From contig NC_084837.1 in assembly GCF_033115175.1 (NCBI RefSeq), positions 67,169,266 to 67,233,265 on the forward strand: 64,000 nt of DNA, read 5' to 3'. Below are positions 35,517 to 46,579 of the stretch, piece by piece (the first letter of the stretch is position 1; the number at the start of each line of letters is the position of its first letter). Both the position numbers and the translations under genes were made by a program. This stretch comes from Lepus europaeus (lineage: Eukaryota; Chordata; Mammalia; Lagomorpha; Leporidae). The notes under the pieces are model-generated. The model was not told where the DNA came from. It searched no databases and saw nothing but the letters and a program-made list of their open reading frames with translations.

Positions 35517-36190
35517 GTTTTTCTTTTTCTTTTTTTTTTGACAGGCAGAGTGGACAGTGAGAGAGAGAGACAGAGAGAAAGGTCTTCCTTTGCCGCTGGT
35601 TCACCCTCCAATGGCCTCCGCGGTCGGCACGCTGTGGCCGGCGCACCGTGCTGATCCGAAGCCAGGAGCCAGGTGCTTCTACTGGTCTCCCATGGGATGC
35701 AGGGCCCAAGCACTTGGGCCATCCTCCACTGCACTCCCTGGCCACAGCAGAGAGCTGGCCTGGAAGAGGGACAACCGGGACAGAATCCGGTGCCCCGACC
35801 GGGACTAGAACCCGGTGTGCCGGCGCCACAAGGCGGAGGATTAGCCTAGTGAGCCGTGGCGCCGGCCCTCTTTTTCTTTTTTTTAAGATTTATTTATTTA
35901 TTTGAAAGGCAGAGTTACAGATAGGCAGAGGGAGAGAGAGCAGTTTTCTATCTGCTGGCTCATTCCCCAGATGACCGCAACGGCCTGGAGATGAGCTGAT
36001 CCAGGAGCTTCCTCTGGGTCTCCCACACGAGTGCAAGGGCCCAAGGCCTTGGGCCATCTTTCACTGCTTTCCCAGGCCATAGCAGAGAGTTGGATTGGGA
36101 GTAGAGCAGCCGGAACATGAACCGGCGCCCATATGGGATTCTGGCACTGCAGATGGCAGCTTTACCCACTACGCCACAGCACTGGTCTCC
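35517..36190 (-). repeat. CSINE whose tail was invaded by a younger CSINE
   Basis: Minus-strand copy; its body is 35881-36190 and its T-rich tail is at 35517-35531 plus 35868-35884. The outer target-site duplication AAAGGTTTT is at 35508-35516 and 36191-36199. Confidence 0.92.
35532..35867 (-). repeat. Young CSINE nested in a CSINE tail
   Basis: Minus-strand young-type copy (TTTGACAGGCAGAGTGGACA start, GGCGCCGGCC end). TTTTTCTTTTTTTT of the older tail is repeated on both sides. Confidence 0.94.
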
Positions 36191-36564
36191 AAAGGTTTTC
36201 TTAAGGTTTCTAGGTAGATAATCTTAGTTCTCTATCTACATGCTAATTACTTCCTCAAAAGTAGAATGAATTTGCCAGTTTCCTTCTTCAAGATGCCATC
36301 CTACCATTCTTCTCTGAAATTAATCCCATTTAAATGATGAGCCTGTTTTACAAGTGAATCATAACTTTCCAGATTCCCTTTAGAAATTTCATAATTATAG
36401 TTATGTAATAAAAATTATAATGTTTTGAGCCCACTGCATGAGAAACCTTGCATACATTTTCAAATTTACGCCTTCTAACAGTCCTGCATGGTAGACACTG
36501 TTATTACCACTTTGTACATAGGATAATTGAAAGTTTATAGATAGTTTGTTCAAAGTCACACAAA

Positions 36565-36840
36565 GTGGGCATTTGGCATAGAGGGTCAGATGCCACCTGG
36601 GAGGTGCATATCCCATATCTTTTCATTCCAACTCTGCTTCCTATTCTAGCTTCCTATTAATGTGCACCCCAGCCTGGGAGATCTTCATTGAGTTCCAGGC
36701 TCCTGGATTAGGCCTGGGTTAGCTCTAGCTCTTGCAGGCATTTGGGATAGTGAATCTGTGGATGGGCGATCTCTGTCTCTGTATTTGTCTCTCTGTCTGT
36801 TAAATTAAAAAAAAAAATTTTTTTTTTAGAACCTAAAATC
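36565..36840 (+). repeat. Old, divergent CSINE-like SINE
   Basis: Plus-strand element with GTGGGCATTTGGCATAGAGG head and GTCTCTGTATTTGTCTCTCTG end. Confidence 0.72.
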
Positions 36841-36865
36841 GCACTCTTAGAAAATGATGGGATCA

Positions 36866-37180
36866 GCTGGCGCCGCGGCTCACAGGGCTAATCCTCTGCC
36901 TGCGGTGCCGGCACCCCAGGTTCTAGTCCTGGTTGGGGTGCCGGATTCTGTCCCGGTTGCTCCTCTTCCAGTCCAGCTCTCTGCTGTGGCCCGGGAAGGC
37001 AGTGGAGGATGGCCCAAGTGCTTGGGTCCTGCACCCTCATGGGAGACCAGGAGGAAGTACCTAGTTCCTGGCTTTGGATCAGTGCAGCACGCTGGCCGTG
37101 GCAGCCATTTGGGGGGCGAACCAATGGAAGGAAGACCTTTCTCTCTCTCTCTAACAAAAAAAAAAAAGAAAGAAAGAAAA
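36866..37180 (+). repeat. Young CSINE with 16-bp target-site duplication
   Basis: Plus-strand copy flanked by GAAAATGATGGGATCA / GAAAATGATGGAATCA (36850 and 37181). The tail contains AAAG repeats. Confidence 0.94.
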
Positions 37181-37331
37181 GAAAATGATGGAATCAAATT
37201 TGCACCAGGTTTGTCCAAGCCAGTTGCACTCATCCTTCTACTCTGACATTTTCCTTCTTTCATACTTATGCTTGGTTGGTGACAGTAGTAGGGAGGGTAC
37301 CTATGTCATATTCTTACTTAAAAAAAAAAAA

Positions 37332-38134
37332 TGGTGTCTTTATTTGAAAGAAGGAGAAGAGGAAGAGACAGAGAAGGGGCGAGGGGAGATACTCCACTTG
37401 CTGGTTCACTCCTCAAATAGCTGTAACTGCCAGGGATGGACCAGGCCAAAGCCAGGAGCCTGGAGCTCCATCTGGGTCTCCTACGTGGGTGGCAGGATTC
37501 AATTCGTACTGAGAAGACCTTTTTCACAGGAAGTAGTCTTTTATTATGCTGGCACAAGGCCCTGGTGGAATTTCTTATCCAAATTCCTGAGCCCCAAACA
37601 AAGAGGGCTGTTTCTTTATATATGATTTTTAGCCTCTTTGTCTCCCTTTTATGGTTACCTGCATACATTTGATTGGATATTCTAATGTTACATGGCAGCC
37701 ACAGGATTGATACAATACTGCCCATGAGAATGTAGCTACTGAAGATTTTTCTTTTTACTCACATTCTGAGCCATCTGCTGTCTGCCAAGGGTTAACATCT
37801 GCTCTGTACTAACAAGCAGAACCTGAAATGGTTACACAGAAGCAGATAGTAACTACAGTTGAGGCATTCATAGGCAAGCAGATAACAGCCACATTTCATT
37901 CCCAGGACAGATGCTTCCCTTTTTCTTCTTCTGACCTTGGGAAGAACTCTACTGCAACTTTAATCATGTCAGTTAGAAACAAGCTTAATTAAAAGACAAA
38001 GGCCTCTGCCACAGCCCAAGCACTTGGGACATCTGGATTGAAAGTGGAGCAGCCAGGACTCGAACTAATGCTCTGATATGGGATGCTAGTGTCCCAAGCA
38101 TGAGCTTAACCTGCTACACCACAATACCAGCCCC
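37332..38134 (-). repeat. CSINE split by a solo LTR
   Basis: Minus-strand copy; its tail-side part is 37332-37496 and its head-side part resumes at about 38012 (GCCCAAGCACTTGGGACATC) to 38134. Confidence 0.85.
37497..38011 (-). mobile_element. Solo LTR of an endogenous retrovirus, inserted in a CSINE
   Basis: About 515 bases of non-SINE sequence interrupt the CSINE. On the minus strand they start TGTGGCAGAGGCC and contain ATAATAAAAGACTACTTCC (a polyadenylation signal, about 37537) some 40 bases before the far end, the arrangement of U3-R-U5. No internal retroviral region is present, so it is a solo LTR. Exact ends and target duplication are unresolved. Confidence 0.7.
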
Positions 38135-38803
38135 ACATTCTTGCTTTTAAAAATCTCTTTGATGAACATTGTTTTTTTAGGACTGTTTCTTCATTTCGGC
38201 TAATGGTCTCTTAGTATCTTATAGGACTTCCAACAGAACCCAGATAGATCTTGAAGTATTACACTTACACCTAAGCCCATCGTTGTTCATCCATCCATAC
38301 CAGATACTATGCTATGTGCTGAATTTGCCTTAGGTCAAAGAAATGTGTCCCTATTTTTTTTTTTTTTTTGGTATGTTTGGGAGAGTGAACCAGCTCTCAT
38401 CAGCTGGCTTAATCCAGTACAGTGCAGTGCCAGCTCCTCCCATGACCTTTTTTGATGATCCCTAATATGCATGGATTTAAAAAAAAAATTGTTCCCAATT
38501 AAAACTGTCCTTTAAATCCATTTTCATGAGTTTTTTGAGGTTCATCGGGACCTCATGAGAGCAGTAAGGGCACCTGGATTGCTATTCGTCACTGAAACAT
38601 GTTCAGGTGAAGGAATCCTGGTCACTTGGAAGAGTCTTTTACCTTGGTGAGTTGGTTGTGGACCAGAGCCAGAAACATTTTGTTGTCACAATGAGAGCAC
38701 ATTGGCTTCCCATTAACCTGCCTTACAAAAAAGCTAATAAATATAAAGCAAATATTGTGGGTGTATAATAAAATGTCCACATACAACAGCGATCTGTACT
38801 GAT

Positions 38804-39174
38804 GTAAGTGTGTGTCTTGGTCAGCTCAAGCTGCCGGAAGAAAATACCGCAGACTGGGTAGCTTATGAACAACCAGAATTCAATTATCATGGTCTAGAGC
38901 TGGAAGTTCAAGATCAAGGTGCTGTCTGGTCAGGGCCTGCCTCCTGGTTCATACAATCAGTCTTGTCTTGTTGCTCTGTCTTTATATGGTGAAAGGAGCC
39001 AGAGAGTTCTCTGGGGCCTCTTTTGTAAGGGCATTAATCGAATGAGGTCTCCACCTCCATGACCCAATCACTCCCTGAATGGCCCCACCTCTAAATATTA
39101 TCACCATGACAATTAGGAGTTCAGCGTGTGGATTTTGGGGTAAAACAAACTTTCAGGCCACAGCAGTGGGGATG
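38804..39174 (-). mobile_element. MaLR-type LTR (MST/MLT1-like)
   Basis: Read on the minus strand it starts TGCTGTGGCCTGAAAGTTTG, has AGAGGTGGGGCCATTCAGGG and AAGAGGCCCCAGAGAACTCT in order and ends ..CCCAGTCTGCGGTATTTTCTT..GACCAAGACAC. That is a near-complete LTR. Confidence 0.75.
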
Positions 39175-39402
39175 AGATGACTTGAAGTCCAGGATTTTCC
39201 TTAAAATATTTTGTTTTCTAAAAGTGGGAGAAAGTGAAACAAGTGTGTTAAAAATCTTGATACTGATTGAATCTGGTTAAAGGTACTTTACGCTATTCAT
39301 TATACATTATGTGTGATATACATATGTCCATTATAACTATTTTCTCTACTTCTGTGTGTTTGAAACTTTTCTTAATATGCAAATTTAATAATAAAGAAAA
39401 TA

Positions 39403-39730
39403 GGGGCCAGTGCTGTGGCACAGTGGGTTAAAGCCCTGGCCTGAAGTGCTAGCATCCCATATGAGCTCTGGTTCTAGTCCTGGCTGCCTCTCTCCCAATC
39501 TAGCTCTCTGCTATGGCCTGGGAAAGCTGTGGAGGATGGCCCAAGTCCTTAGGCTCCTGTACCCAAGTGAGAGACTGGGAAGAAGCTCCTGACTCCTGGC
39601 TTCAGATCAGTGCAGCTCCAGCTGTTTTGACCATCTGGGGAATGAACCAGCAGATGGAAGACCCCTCTCTCTGTTTCTACCTCTCTCTGTAACTCTTTCA
39701 AATAAAAATAAAATAAATCTTTAAAAAATA
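39403..39730 (+). repeat. CSINE, first of a tandem pair
   Basis: Plus-strand full-length copy with AAATAAAAATAAAATAAATC tail. Flanks share AGAAAATAGG / AAAAATAATAGG. Confidence 0.92.
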
Positions 39731-39733
39731 ATA

Positions 39734-40054
39734 GGGACCGGCACCGAGGCTCACTTGGTTAATCCTCCACCTGCAGCGCTGGCATCCCATATGGGTGCCA
39801 GTTCAAATCCTGGCTGCTCCTCTTCCGATCCACCTCTTCTGCTATGGCCTGGGAAAGCAGTAGAGGATGGCCCAAGTGTTTGGGCCCCTGCACCCGCATG
39901 GGAGACCGGGAAGAAGCACCTGGCTCCTGGCTTCGGATTGGCGCAGCTCTGGCCATTGCGGTCATCTGGGGAGTGAACCAGCAGATGGAAGACCTCTCTC
40001 TCTCTCTCTCTCTGTGTAACTCTGACCTTCAAATAAAAAATAATTAAAAAAAAA
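39734..40054 (+). repeat. CSINE, second of a tandem pair
   Basis: Plus-strand full-length copy that begins four bases after the previous tail, consistent with insertion into that tail. The CT tract at 39994-40012 is pure. Confidence 0.92.
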
Positions 40055-40254
40055 TTCAGGGTACAGCTGGAATCCTAGCCAAGGGTAGCCAAGGGTAGGT
40101 AGCTGTATTTCCCAGGCTGACTGGTCCCAAGTTCTGGGTTCATTTCCATCACGGAGATCTGCCTCTTGTGGGTTTGGCAGGGCATCCCTCCTTCTGACTT
40201 ACTGAGAAAGACATGGGTATTTTCCCTGACCCATCCTGGGCTGGATAGGGAAGC

Positions 40255-40765
40255 TCAACCTTCTGCAGAAATTTATTTCTTATAGTTCAGGAGGCTGGAA
40301 GGTTTAGTTGTCTTGCAAGGGCTGCATCTCTGGAGGGAAGGAACCTTGTGTCCTCACATGGCAGGTGGGCAAACCAACATGCTACATAAAGCTGCTTTTA
40401 TTTATTTATTTTAAAGGTAGAACAGAAAAAGAGGGAGAGACAGAGTAAGGGAGATCTTTTATCTGCTGGTTCACTGTCCAGATGGCTGCAACAGCCAGGT
40501 CTGGGCTAGGCCAAAGCCAGGAGCCAGGAACTCCATCTGGGTCTCTCACATGGATTGCAGGGGCCCAAGTACTTGGGCTGTCATCCATTGCTTTTCAGGT
40601 GCATTAGCAGGAAGCTGAATGGGAAGCAGAGTAGCTGCTCTTCGAACTGGCAGTTGGATATAGGACGCCGGGATTACATGCCCTCATGGCCTGATTAACT
40701 TCAGATACTATCCCATTAGCAACATTAGCAATTGGAGGGACCACATTCAATCAGAGCACCTCCTA
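40255..40765 (-). mobile_element. MaLR-type LTR, split by a CSINE
   Basis: GCAGAAATTTATTTCTTATA, GTTCAGGAGGCTGGAAGG and GTGTCCTCACATGGCAGG at the left, and ATCAGAGCACCTCCTAACCA at the right, read as a MaLR LTR in minus orientation. Confidence 0.6.
40392..40680 (-). repeat. CSINE inside a MaLR LTR
   Basis: Minus-strand copy beginning TTTTATTTATTTATTTTAAA. The head side is diverged (TATAGGACGCCGGGATTACA). Confidence 0.82.
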
Positions 40766-40853
40766 ACCATACAGAGTGACTGAACTATGTGTTTGTTTTC
40801 ATGTCTTTCTCCAAAAACAATCGATTTGATTTATTTTACTAAATTACAATTTC

Positions 40854-41176
40854 TTTTTTTAAAATTTATTTTATTTATTTGAAAGAGTTACAGAGAGAGG
40901 TAGAGACAGAGAGAGAGGTCTTCCACCCATTGGTTCAATCCCCAGAAGGCTGCAGTGGTCAGAACTGCGCTGATCTGAAACCAGGAGCCAGGAGTTTCTT
41001 CTGGGTCTTCCACATGGATGCAGGGGCCCAAGGATTTGGGCCATTTTCTACTGCTTTCCCAGGCCATAGCAGAGAGCTGGATCAGAAGAGGAGCAGCTGG
41101 GACTAGAATTGGTGCCAAATGGGATGCTAGCACTTCAGGCCAGGGCTTTAACCCACTGTGCCACAGCGCTGGCCCC
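40854..41176 (-). repeat. CSINE with 17-bp target-site duplication
   Basis: Minus-strand full-length copy between TACTAAATTACAATTTC (40837-40853) and TACTAAATTATAATTTC (41177-41193). Confidence 0.95.
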
Positions 41177-41194
41177 TACTAAATTATAATTTCC

Positions 41195-42100
41195 CTACAA
41201 TACTCCCAGAGCATGATTGAGACTCTTTTTTTGCTCATATACTGCTTTCTAGTTTCTTCCTACAGATAACTGATTCCCTCCTTTGCATTTAACACTCTTT
41301 AGAGTGACTCTCAGAGAATGGTTTATTCTCCCATCTTCTAATCTTGAGGGGTTCCTTACAGCTGTTCTCTCTCCATGCCAACCCTGTCTCAGATAGCACT
41401 GTCCATTATCTAGCAGCCGATAGCACAGCTAAAACCTAGGCAGCCCAAGACCACCGTGAACAAGCCTGTAGTCAGTCAGTACAGCCTCAATGAGAGAGCT
41501 CTAGCAACTGCCCTCTCAGAGGAATGTTTAGATTAATTAATTAGTCAGCAAACTTTCCTTGTGTTGGTATGAGAGAGATCATTTTTAGAGAATGAAAGCT
41601 TACTTCAAGAGAGCAGACAGAGGGCCCCTGAGATCTCTATGTGGCTCTTGTATCCAGGACCATGGAAGGATGACTTATTCCCCAGAGCATCCAGGATGCT
41701 CTCTCTCCCCTTCAGCTCTTCTGTTCCGGGCTGTAGTCCCAGGAACTGCCTGAAGGACTTAGACATCAGATGCTTATATTCCTGGATTCCGCTCATTGTA
41801 ACCCATAGCTTCATGTCAGACACTGAAATCCTAGTGCAGGCCATGCCAGGGGAGTGGTACCTCTATCGCTACCACCAGTGGCACTCCTGCTTCCAGCCTT
41901 TGTTGCGTTAGGAACTCTCATTCTTAGGACACATGGGAAGCCCTGCTTACCCAACTGCTGTTTAATCTTCTACTCCTGCTGGCCCCTTCTTTCTGGCAGA
42001 TTTTCTTAGAGGCTGAAACCTGAGAAAGAGCAGCCCCCATGGACACTCCTGACCACGTGGCTTCGCTTCTCTGTCCTGTTTACACAGCACCAGCCTCCTG
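41195..42100. other. Non-coding stretch, nothing recognised
   Basis: Average composition, with short open frames on both strands. I see no family resemblance, splice structure or repeat that I can name. Confidence 0.5.
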
Positions 42101-42129
42101 GAATGACAGAGATGGCTGAAGTGAAACTA

Positions 42130-42290
42130 ATTCTGTGGCTTGCAAATTGTTTGCACAGGCATGGTTTAATTTGGTCTTCTTTCAAATCTGTGACCAAGTT
42201 ATTGTTTCCATTTAAGAGATAAGAAACTAGGACACAGAGAGAATAAACAGCCTGTGCCCAAGTCACTGAGTTCATTGGCAGCAGGGCCTG
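42130..42290 (-). repeat. MIR fragment
   Basis: TTGTTTCCATTTAAGAGATA and AGAAACTAGGACACAGAGAG with GTGCCCAAGTCACTGAGTTC is the MIR core on the minus strand. Confidence 0.65.
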
Positions 42291-42538
42291 CATACGAGCT
42301 GAGGGATTCTATCTCTTGGAGGAGTTCATCTGCCTCAAAATTCAAGTTTTTACTAAACTATTAATGTAATGAGAACATAACTTGTAGCAACCAAGTTGTA
42401 TAACCACTAAAAGATGACTGTTAGAAAAAGGCTGAGATTGTTCATAGCCAAATGCCATATTTAATTTTGAGTTAAACCAGACATTCCTAATTTCTTTCTG
42501 ATGAGTCAAAGTGGTAATATCTACAACTGATAAAGAAA

Positions 42539-42542
<4 letters not shown>

Positions 42543-42591
<49 letters not shown>
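42543..42591. repeat. AT dinucleotide microsatellite
   Basis: About 24 uninterrupted TA units. Likely polymorphic in length. Confidence 0.95.
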
Positions 42592-42592
<1 letters not shown>

Positions 42593-42740
42593 GTTTAATA
42601 GTAATCATTAGTGGAACTTACAAATAGTAACCATTAATGAAATTGCTGGGTAATGGGTATGAGAGTAATGGGGATGGTGGAGATGGATGGCAGGACATTT
42701 TTGTTTTCCAATTAACATGCCTGTGAATGGTATGAATTTT

Positions 42741-43075
42741 TTTTCATCTTTTTAAAAAAAGATGTATTCATTTATTTGAGAGGCAGAGTTATAGATAGAG
42801 AGATGGAGAGACAGAGGTCTTTTATCCGCTGATTCACTCCCCAAATGGCCACAATGGCTGGAACTGGGCTGATCTGAAGCCAGGAGCCAGAAACTACTTC
42901 CTGGTCTCTCATGCAGGTGCAAGGGCCCAAGCACTTGGACCATTTTCCACTGCTTTCCCAGGCCATAACAGAGAGCTGGATTGGAAAAGGAGCAGCAGGG
43001 ACTAGAACCGGCACCCATATTGGATGCCAGTGCCATAGGTGGAGGCTTTTCCCGCTATGCCACAGCACAGGCCCC
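42741..43075 (-). repeat. CSINE with 17-bp target-site duplication
   Basis: Minus-strand full-length copy between TGAATGGTATGAATTTT (42724) and TGAATGGTATGGATTTT (43076). Confidence 0.95.
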
Positions 43076-43140
43076 TGAATGGTATGGATTTTTAAAACAT
43101 GTGCAAGGATGACTTGTATATTCCAAAATTAAAATCAATT

Positions 43141-43430
43141 TTTATTTTATTTGAAAGGCTGAGAGAGAGGAAGAGACAGAGATCTTCCATTCACCAGTTC
43201 ACTCTCCAAAATGGATGCGACAATCTGGGGCTGAGCCAGGCCAAAGCCAGGAGCTGGAAACTCACTCTGAGTCTCCCATGTAGGTGGCAGGGACACAACT
43301 ACTTGAACCATGCCCTGCTGCCTCCCAGTGTGTACATTAACAGGGAGCTGGAATTGGTAGTGGAGCTGAGATTTAAACCCAGCTACTGTCATAGGAAACG
43401 TGGGCATTCTAAGCAGTGTCTTCACCACTT
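43141..43430 (-). repeat. Old, divergent CSINE-like SINE
   Basis: Minus-strand element with GGCCAAAGCCAGGAGCTGG, TAGGTGGCAGGGACACAACT and GCATTCTAAGCAGTG, the old-type series. Confidence 0.75.
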
Positions 43431-44090
43431 AGTCATATGTAAAACTCCTCTATGCAGCCAATAGAAAAACGAAGGTAGCCCTATACAAACTTCAGTTAAG
43501 AAGAGCAAATCGCAGGATTATGTGGTTAGGATAATACTATTTATTTCCACAAATGTGTGCGTAAGTATACTTACACACTAAGCTGGAATGATACATACTG
43601 ACGCATAGGGATGGAGAGGAGAGAAAGACTTGAGTGTTTAACTTTCTATGCTTCTGTGTATTGCTTTTTTTTTTCCCCAAGGGGCATGCATGGAATATGA
43701 ATTTAGATGGACTATTCTGCAGATTAAAAGCCAAAGGGATTCTAAGAGTTTCCCTTTTTCTTTTTGGTCATGAAGGCCCCACTTGCGGTTGAATTGTATT
43801 GTGAGAGTCAGGATCTCACAGGGACTCGCAGTCAGGAAATTCCTACTTCTCTGCCCCGCATGGTATCGTTGCAAGAGGGAACTCTGTGAATTGAATCCCT
43901 TTACTCTTATGTCTTACTATCACCGCAGACCTGACCAAAAATCTGATTCATATGTCTTTTTATACTGTTTGATTTCCTTTCTCTGTTTGGTTTTAGACAT
44001 GTTATCAAGACTACTTGGGACTTAAATCCACAGGTCCAGTATTTGATTGTAACAAGGTATCTGTCCCACACTTTGGAGTCCTAGTCTTAG
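43431..44090. other. Non-coding stretch, nothing recognised
   Basis: No repeat family, exon or RNA recognised. Frames up to about 80 codons are present on both strands without coding character. Confidence 0.5.
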
Positions 44091-44094
44091 AGTC

Positions 44095-44290
44095 TTGATT
44101 AATCCTGACACTTAATAGAATCCTTTGTGACAATTAGGCTATTGACTTTGAGACTCTGTATCCTTACCTATATAGTGGGAGTACTCATCATAGGTATCCC
44201 ATGTGGTTTTTGTCAAGATCAATGAGGTAAATAACTTATATGAAAGAAAGCCTTTGGAAATGAAAAGCACTGTGCAAAGCAAGATAAAGG
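44095..44290 (+). repeat. MIR fragment
   Basis: TGTATCCTTACCTATATAGT, GGGAGTACTCATCATAGGTA and AAAGCACTGTGCAAAGCAAG are MIR features in plus orientation. Confidence 0.65.
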
Positions 44291-44781
44291 GTTGTTTTTC
44301 TGTTAGTAACACAATATACATGATGCTTACTGACTACAGGTTAGAAAATGGAGACTTTCTGCCTCCTTCTTTCCATCCTGTGCAAGCCTCTCCCTAGCCC
44401 TGCTGAAGATTTGCTTGGCAGAACCATTGTGATTGTTTCGTGTTTTTATAGTGGTGTACTACTACGATTCATAGGCAAGTCAGGAACTTGTAGCAAAATA
44501 TTTTCTTTTTCTATTTCCAGGCCAGTTATGTCTCCAGCAACATCAAGTCAGTTTATCTTTTCTTCTCTTTATATTTGGATCCTACTAGAACTAGATGTCA
44601 CGGCCTGCACAGCAGTTTATTAAGGAGTCTTTCAGTAGGACTGTAACTTAAGAAGGGCTCACAAATTCATTGAGATTTTCCCCATTGAGAATAGGGTCTG
44701 TATTTCCTTTCTTTGAATAGAGGTGAACTCCTGAGTGCTTTGACAAGTAGAAGATGGCAGAAATGTTGCTAAGTGAATTTC

Positions 44782-44814
44782 TTTTTTTTTTTTTTTTTCT
44801 TGACAGGCAGAGTG

Positions 44815-44859
<45 letters not shown>

Positions 44860-44988
44860 AGGTCTTCCTTTCTGCCGTTGGTTCACCCTCCAATGGCCGC
44901 TGCAGCCGGCTTATCGCGCTGATCCGAAGCCAGGAGCCAGGTGCTTCTCCTGGTCTCCCATGCGGGTGCAGGGCCCAAGGACTTGGGC
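44782..44988 (-). repeat. Young CSINE, 5'-truncated
   Basis: Minus-strand copy with an 18-T tail and a (GA)n tract at 44819-44850. It stops at ACTTGGGC, so about 40% of the element is missing from the head side. GCTAAGTGAATTTC is duplicated at 44768-44781 and 44989-45002. Confidence 0.94.
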
Positions 44989-45131
44989 GCTAAGTGAATT
45001 TCAAGACTATGCATTCTCTGCGGTGTTCATAAGATAGTTGCTCATGGATATCTGCTTCCCTGAGCCACTGTGCTAGATGCCATGTGACATGTGACATGCT
45101 CTTGTCAACAGTTCCAGTTTATTCCTCCCAC

Positions 45132-45465
45132 TTTTTTTTTTTTAAAGATTTATTTATTTGTTTGAAAGGCAGAGTTACAGAGAGGCAGAGGCAGAGAAAG
45201 AGAGGACTTCTATTTGCTGGTTCACTCCCCGAATGGTTGTAACGGCTGGAGCTAGGCTGATCTGAAGCCAGGAGCCTGGAGCTTATTCTGGGTTTCCCAC
45301 ATGGGTGCAGGGGCCTAAAGACCTGGCCCATCTTCCACTGCTTTCCCAGGTGTGTTAGCAGGGAGCTGGGTGGGAAGCAGAGCAACCAGTCTCAAACTGG
45401 CACCCCTATGGAATACCTGCACTGCAGGTGGTGGCTTTACCTCTTATACCACAGTACCAGCCCCA
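45132..45465 (-). repeat. CSINE, full length
   Basis: Minus-strand copy between CCAGTTTATTCCTCCC and CCAGTTTTCCCTTTCT. It interrupts what looks like one MLT1-like LTR. Confidence 0.9.
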
Positions 45466-45668
45466 GTTTTCCCTTTCTCATAGCCAAGATACCAGAACTA
45501 TGAGGGAAGCTGTCTTGGACCTCTCAGACCACCCCACCTGCCAAATGAATCCAGGTGTCCTCTTTCAGTGTCTCATAGAACAGAATTCTCCAGTGAGTTC
45601 TGCTGAAGTATCTGACCCACAAAATTGTTTTGGAGTAGTTTGTTACACAGCAGTAAGTAACCAGAACA
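45466..45668 (+). mobile_element. MLT1-like LTR, 3' part
   Basis: CAAATGAATCCAGGTGTCC..AGTTTGTTACACAGCAGTAAG is an MLT1-like 3' end in plus orientation; the left part is lost or hidden before the SINE. Confidence 0.5.
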
Positions 45669-45675
45669 GAGACCC

Positions 45676-45841
45676 GAGCAGGTGCAGAGGCCCAAGCACT
45701 TGAGCCATCTTCTACTGCTTTTCCAGGCCATAGCAGAGAGCTGGATTGGAAGAGGAGCAGCTGGGACTAGAACTGGCGCCCATATGGGATGGTGGTGCTT
45801 CAGGCCAGTGTGTTAACTCACTGAGCCACAGCGCTGGCCCC
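45676..45841 (-). repeat. CSINE head half without tail
   Basis: Minus-strand piece from GCAGGTGCAGAGGCCCAAGC to CAGCGCTGGCCCC. The CT tract and A-tail are absent, unlike the usual 5' truncation, so a later deletion or rearrangement removed them. Confidence 0.85.
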
Positions 45842-45885
45842 TTCTTTGCCTTTTTAATTGGATGAATTTCATTTGGTATTTGCTA

Positions 45886-46240
45886 TGGTTTGAAGATTTA
45901 CATGTCCCCTAAAGACCCATGTGTTAAAAGCTTGGTCCCCAGGGTGGTGCTGTTGGGGGATGGTGAATCTTTTAGGAGGTGGGCCTGGCGGCATGTGCTT
46001 GGGCTCCTGAGAGTGCGTCCTCAGAAGGTGGTTCTCACAGGAGAGTTGTTATAAAGCTGTGAGTTTAGGCCCCTGACACTGTGCTTCCTGGCTCCCCATG
46101 CGATCCTTCCTCTGCCTATGCTCCACCATGCCATCCGCTGCCCTCACCAGAAGTCAGATTAATGTGACTGCCTGATCTTCATCTTGAACTCCAAAACTGT
46201 GGGCTAAATAAAACTTTTCTATTTATAAAATTGTTTGCCT
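45886..46240 (+). mobile_element. MaLR-type LTR (MST/MLT1-like)
   Basis: TATGGTTTGAAGATTTACAT start, GGAGGTGGGCCTGGCGGC, and an AATAAA near 46207 before the end. Plus orientation. Confidence 0.7.
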
Positions 46241-46249
46241 TTTTATAAA

Positions 46250-46576
46250 AAATGATTTATTTATTTGAAAAGTAGAATTAGAGAGGGAGGGAGGTAGAGA
46301 GAGAGAGAGAGAGATTTTCCATCCACTGGTTCACTCCCCAAATGGCTGTAATGGCCAAGGCTGGGCCAAGCTGAAGCCGGGAACCAAGAGCTTCTTCTGG
46401 GTCTCCCACTTGGGTGGCAGTGGCCCAAGTACTTGGGCTATCTTCCACTGCTTTTCCTGGGCCATTAATAGGGAGCTGAATTGGAAGGGGAACAGTTGGG
46501 ACTTGAACTGGTGCCCATAAGGGATGCCTGGGGTTACAGGCAGTGGTTTAATCCAGCATGCCACAATGCCCTCCCC
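46250..46576 (-). repeat. CSINE, divergent
   Basis: Minus-strand copy at the end of the preceding LTR, with a (GA)n tract near 46295-46315. Confidence 0.86.
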
Positions 46577-46579
46577 AGT

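Noticed and set aside
42543-42591. AT run as replication origin or promoter
   Set aside because: A simple dinucleotide microsatellite explains it.
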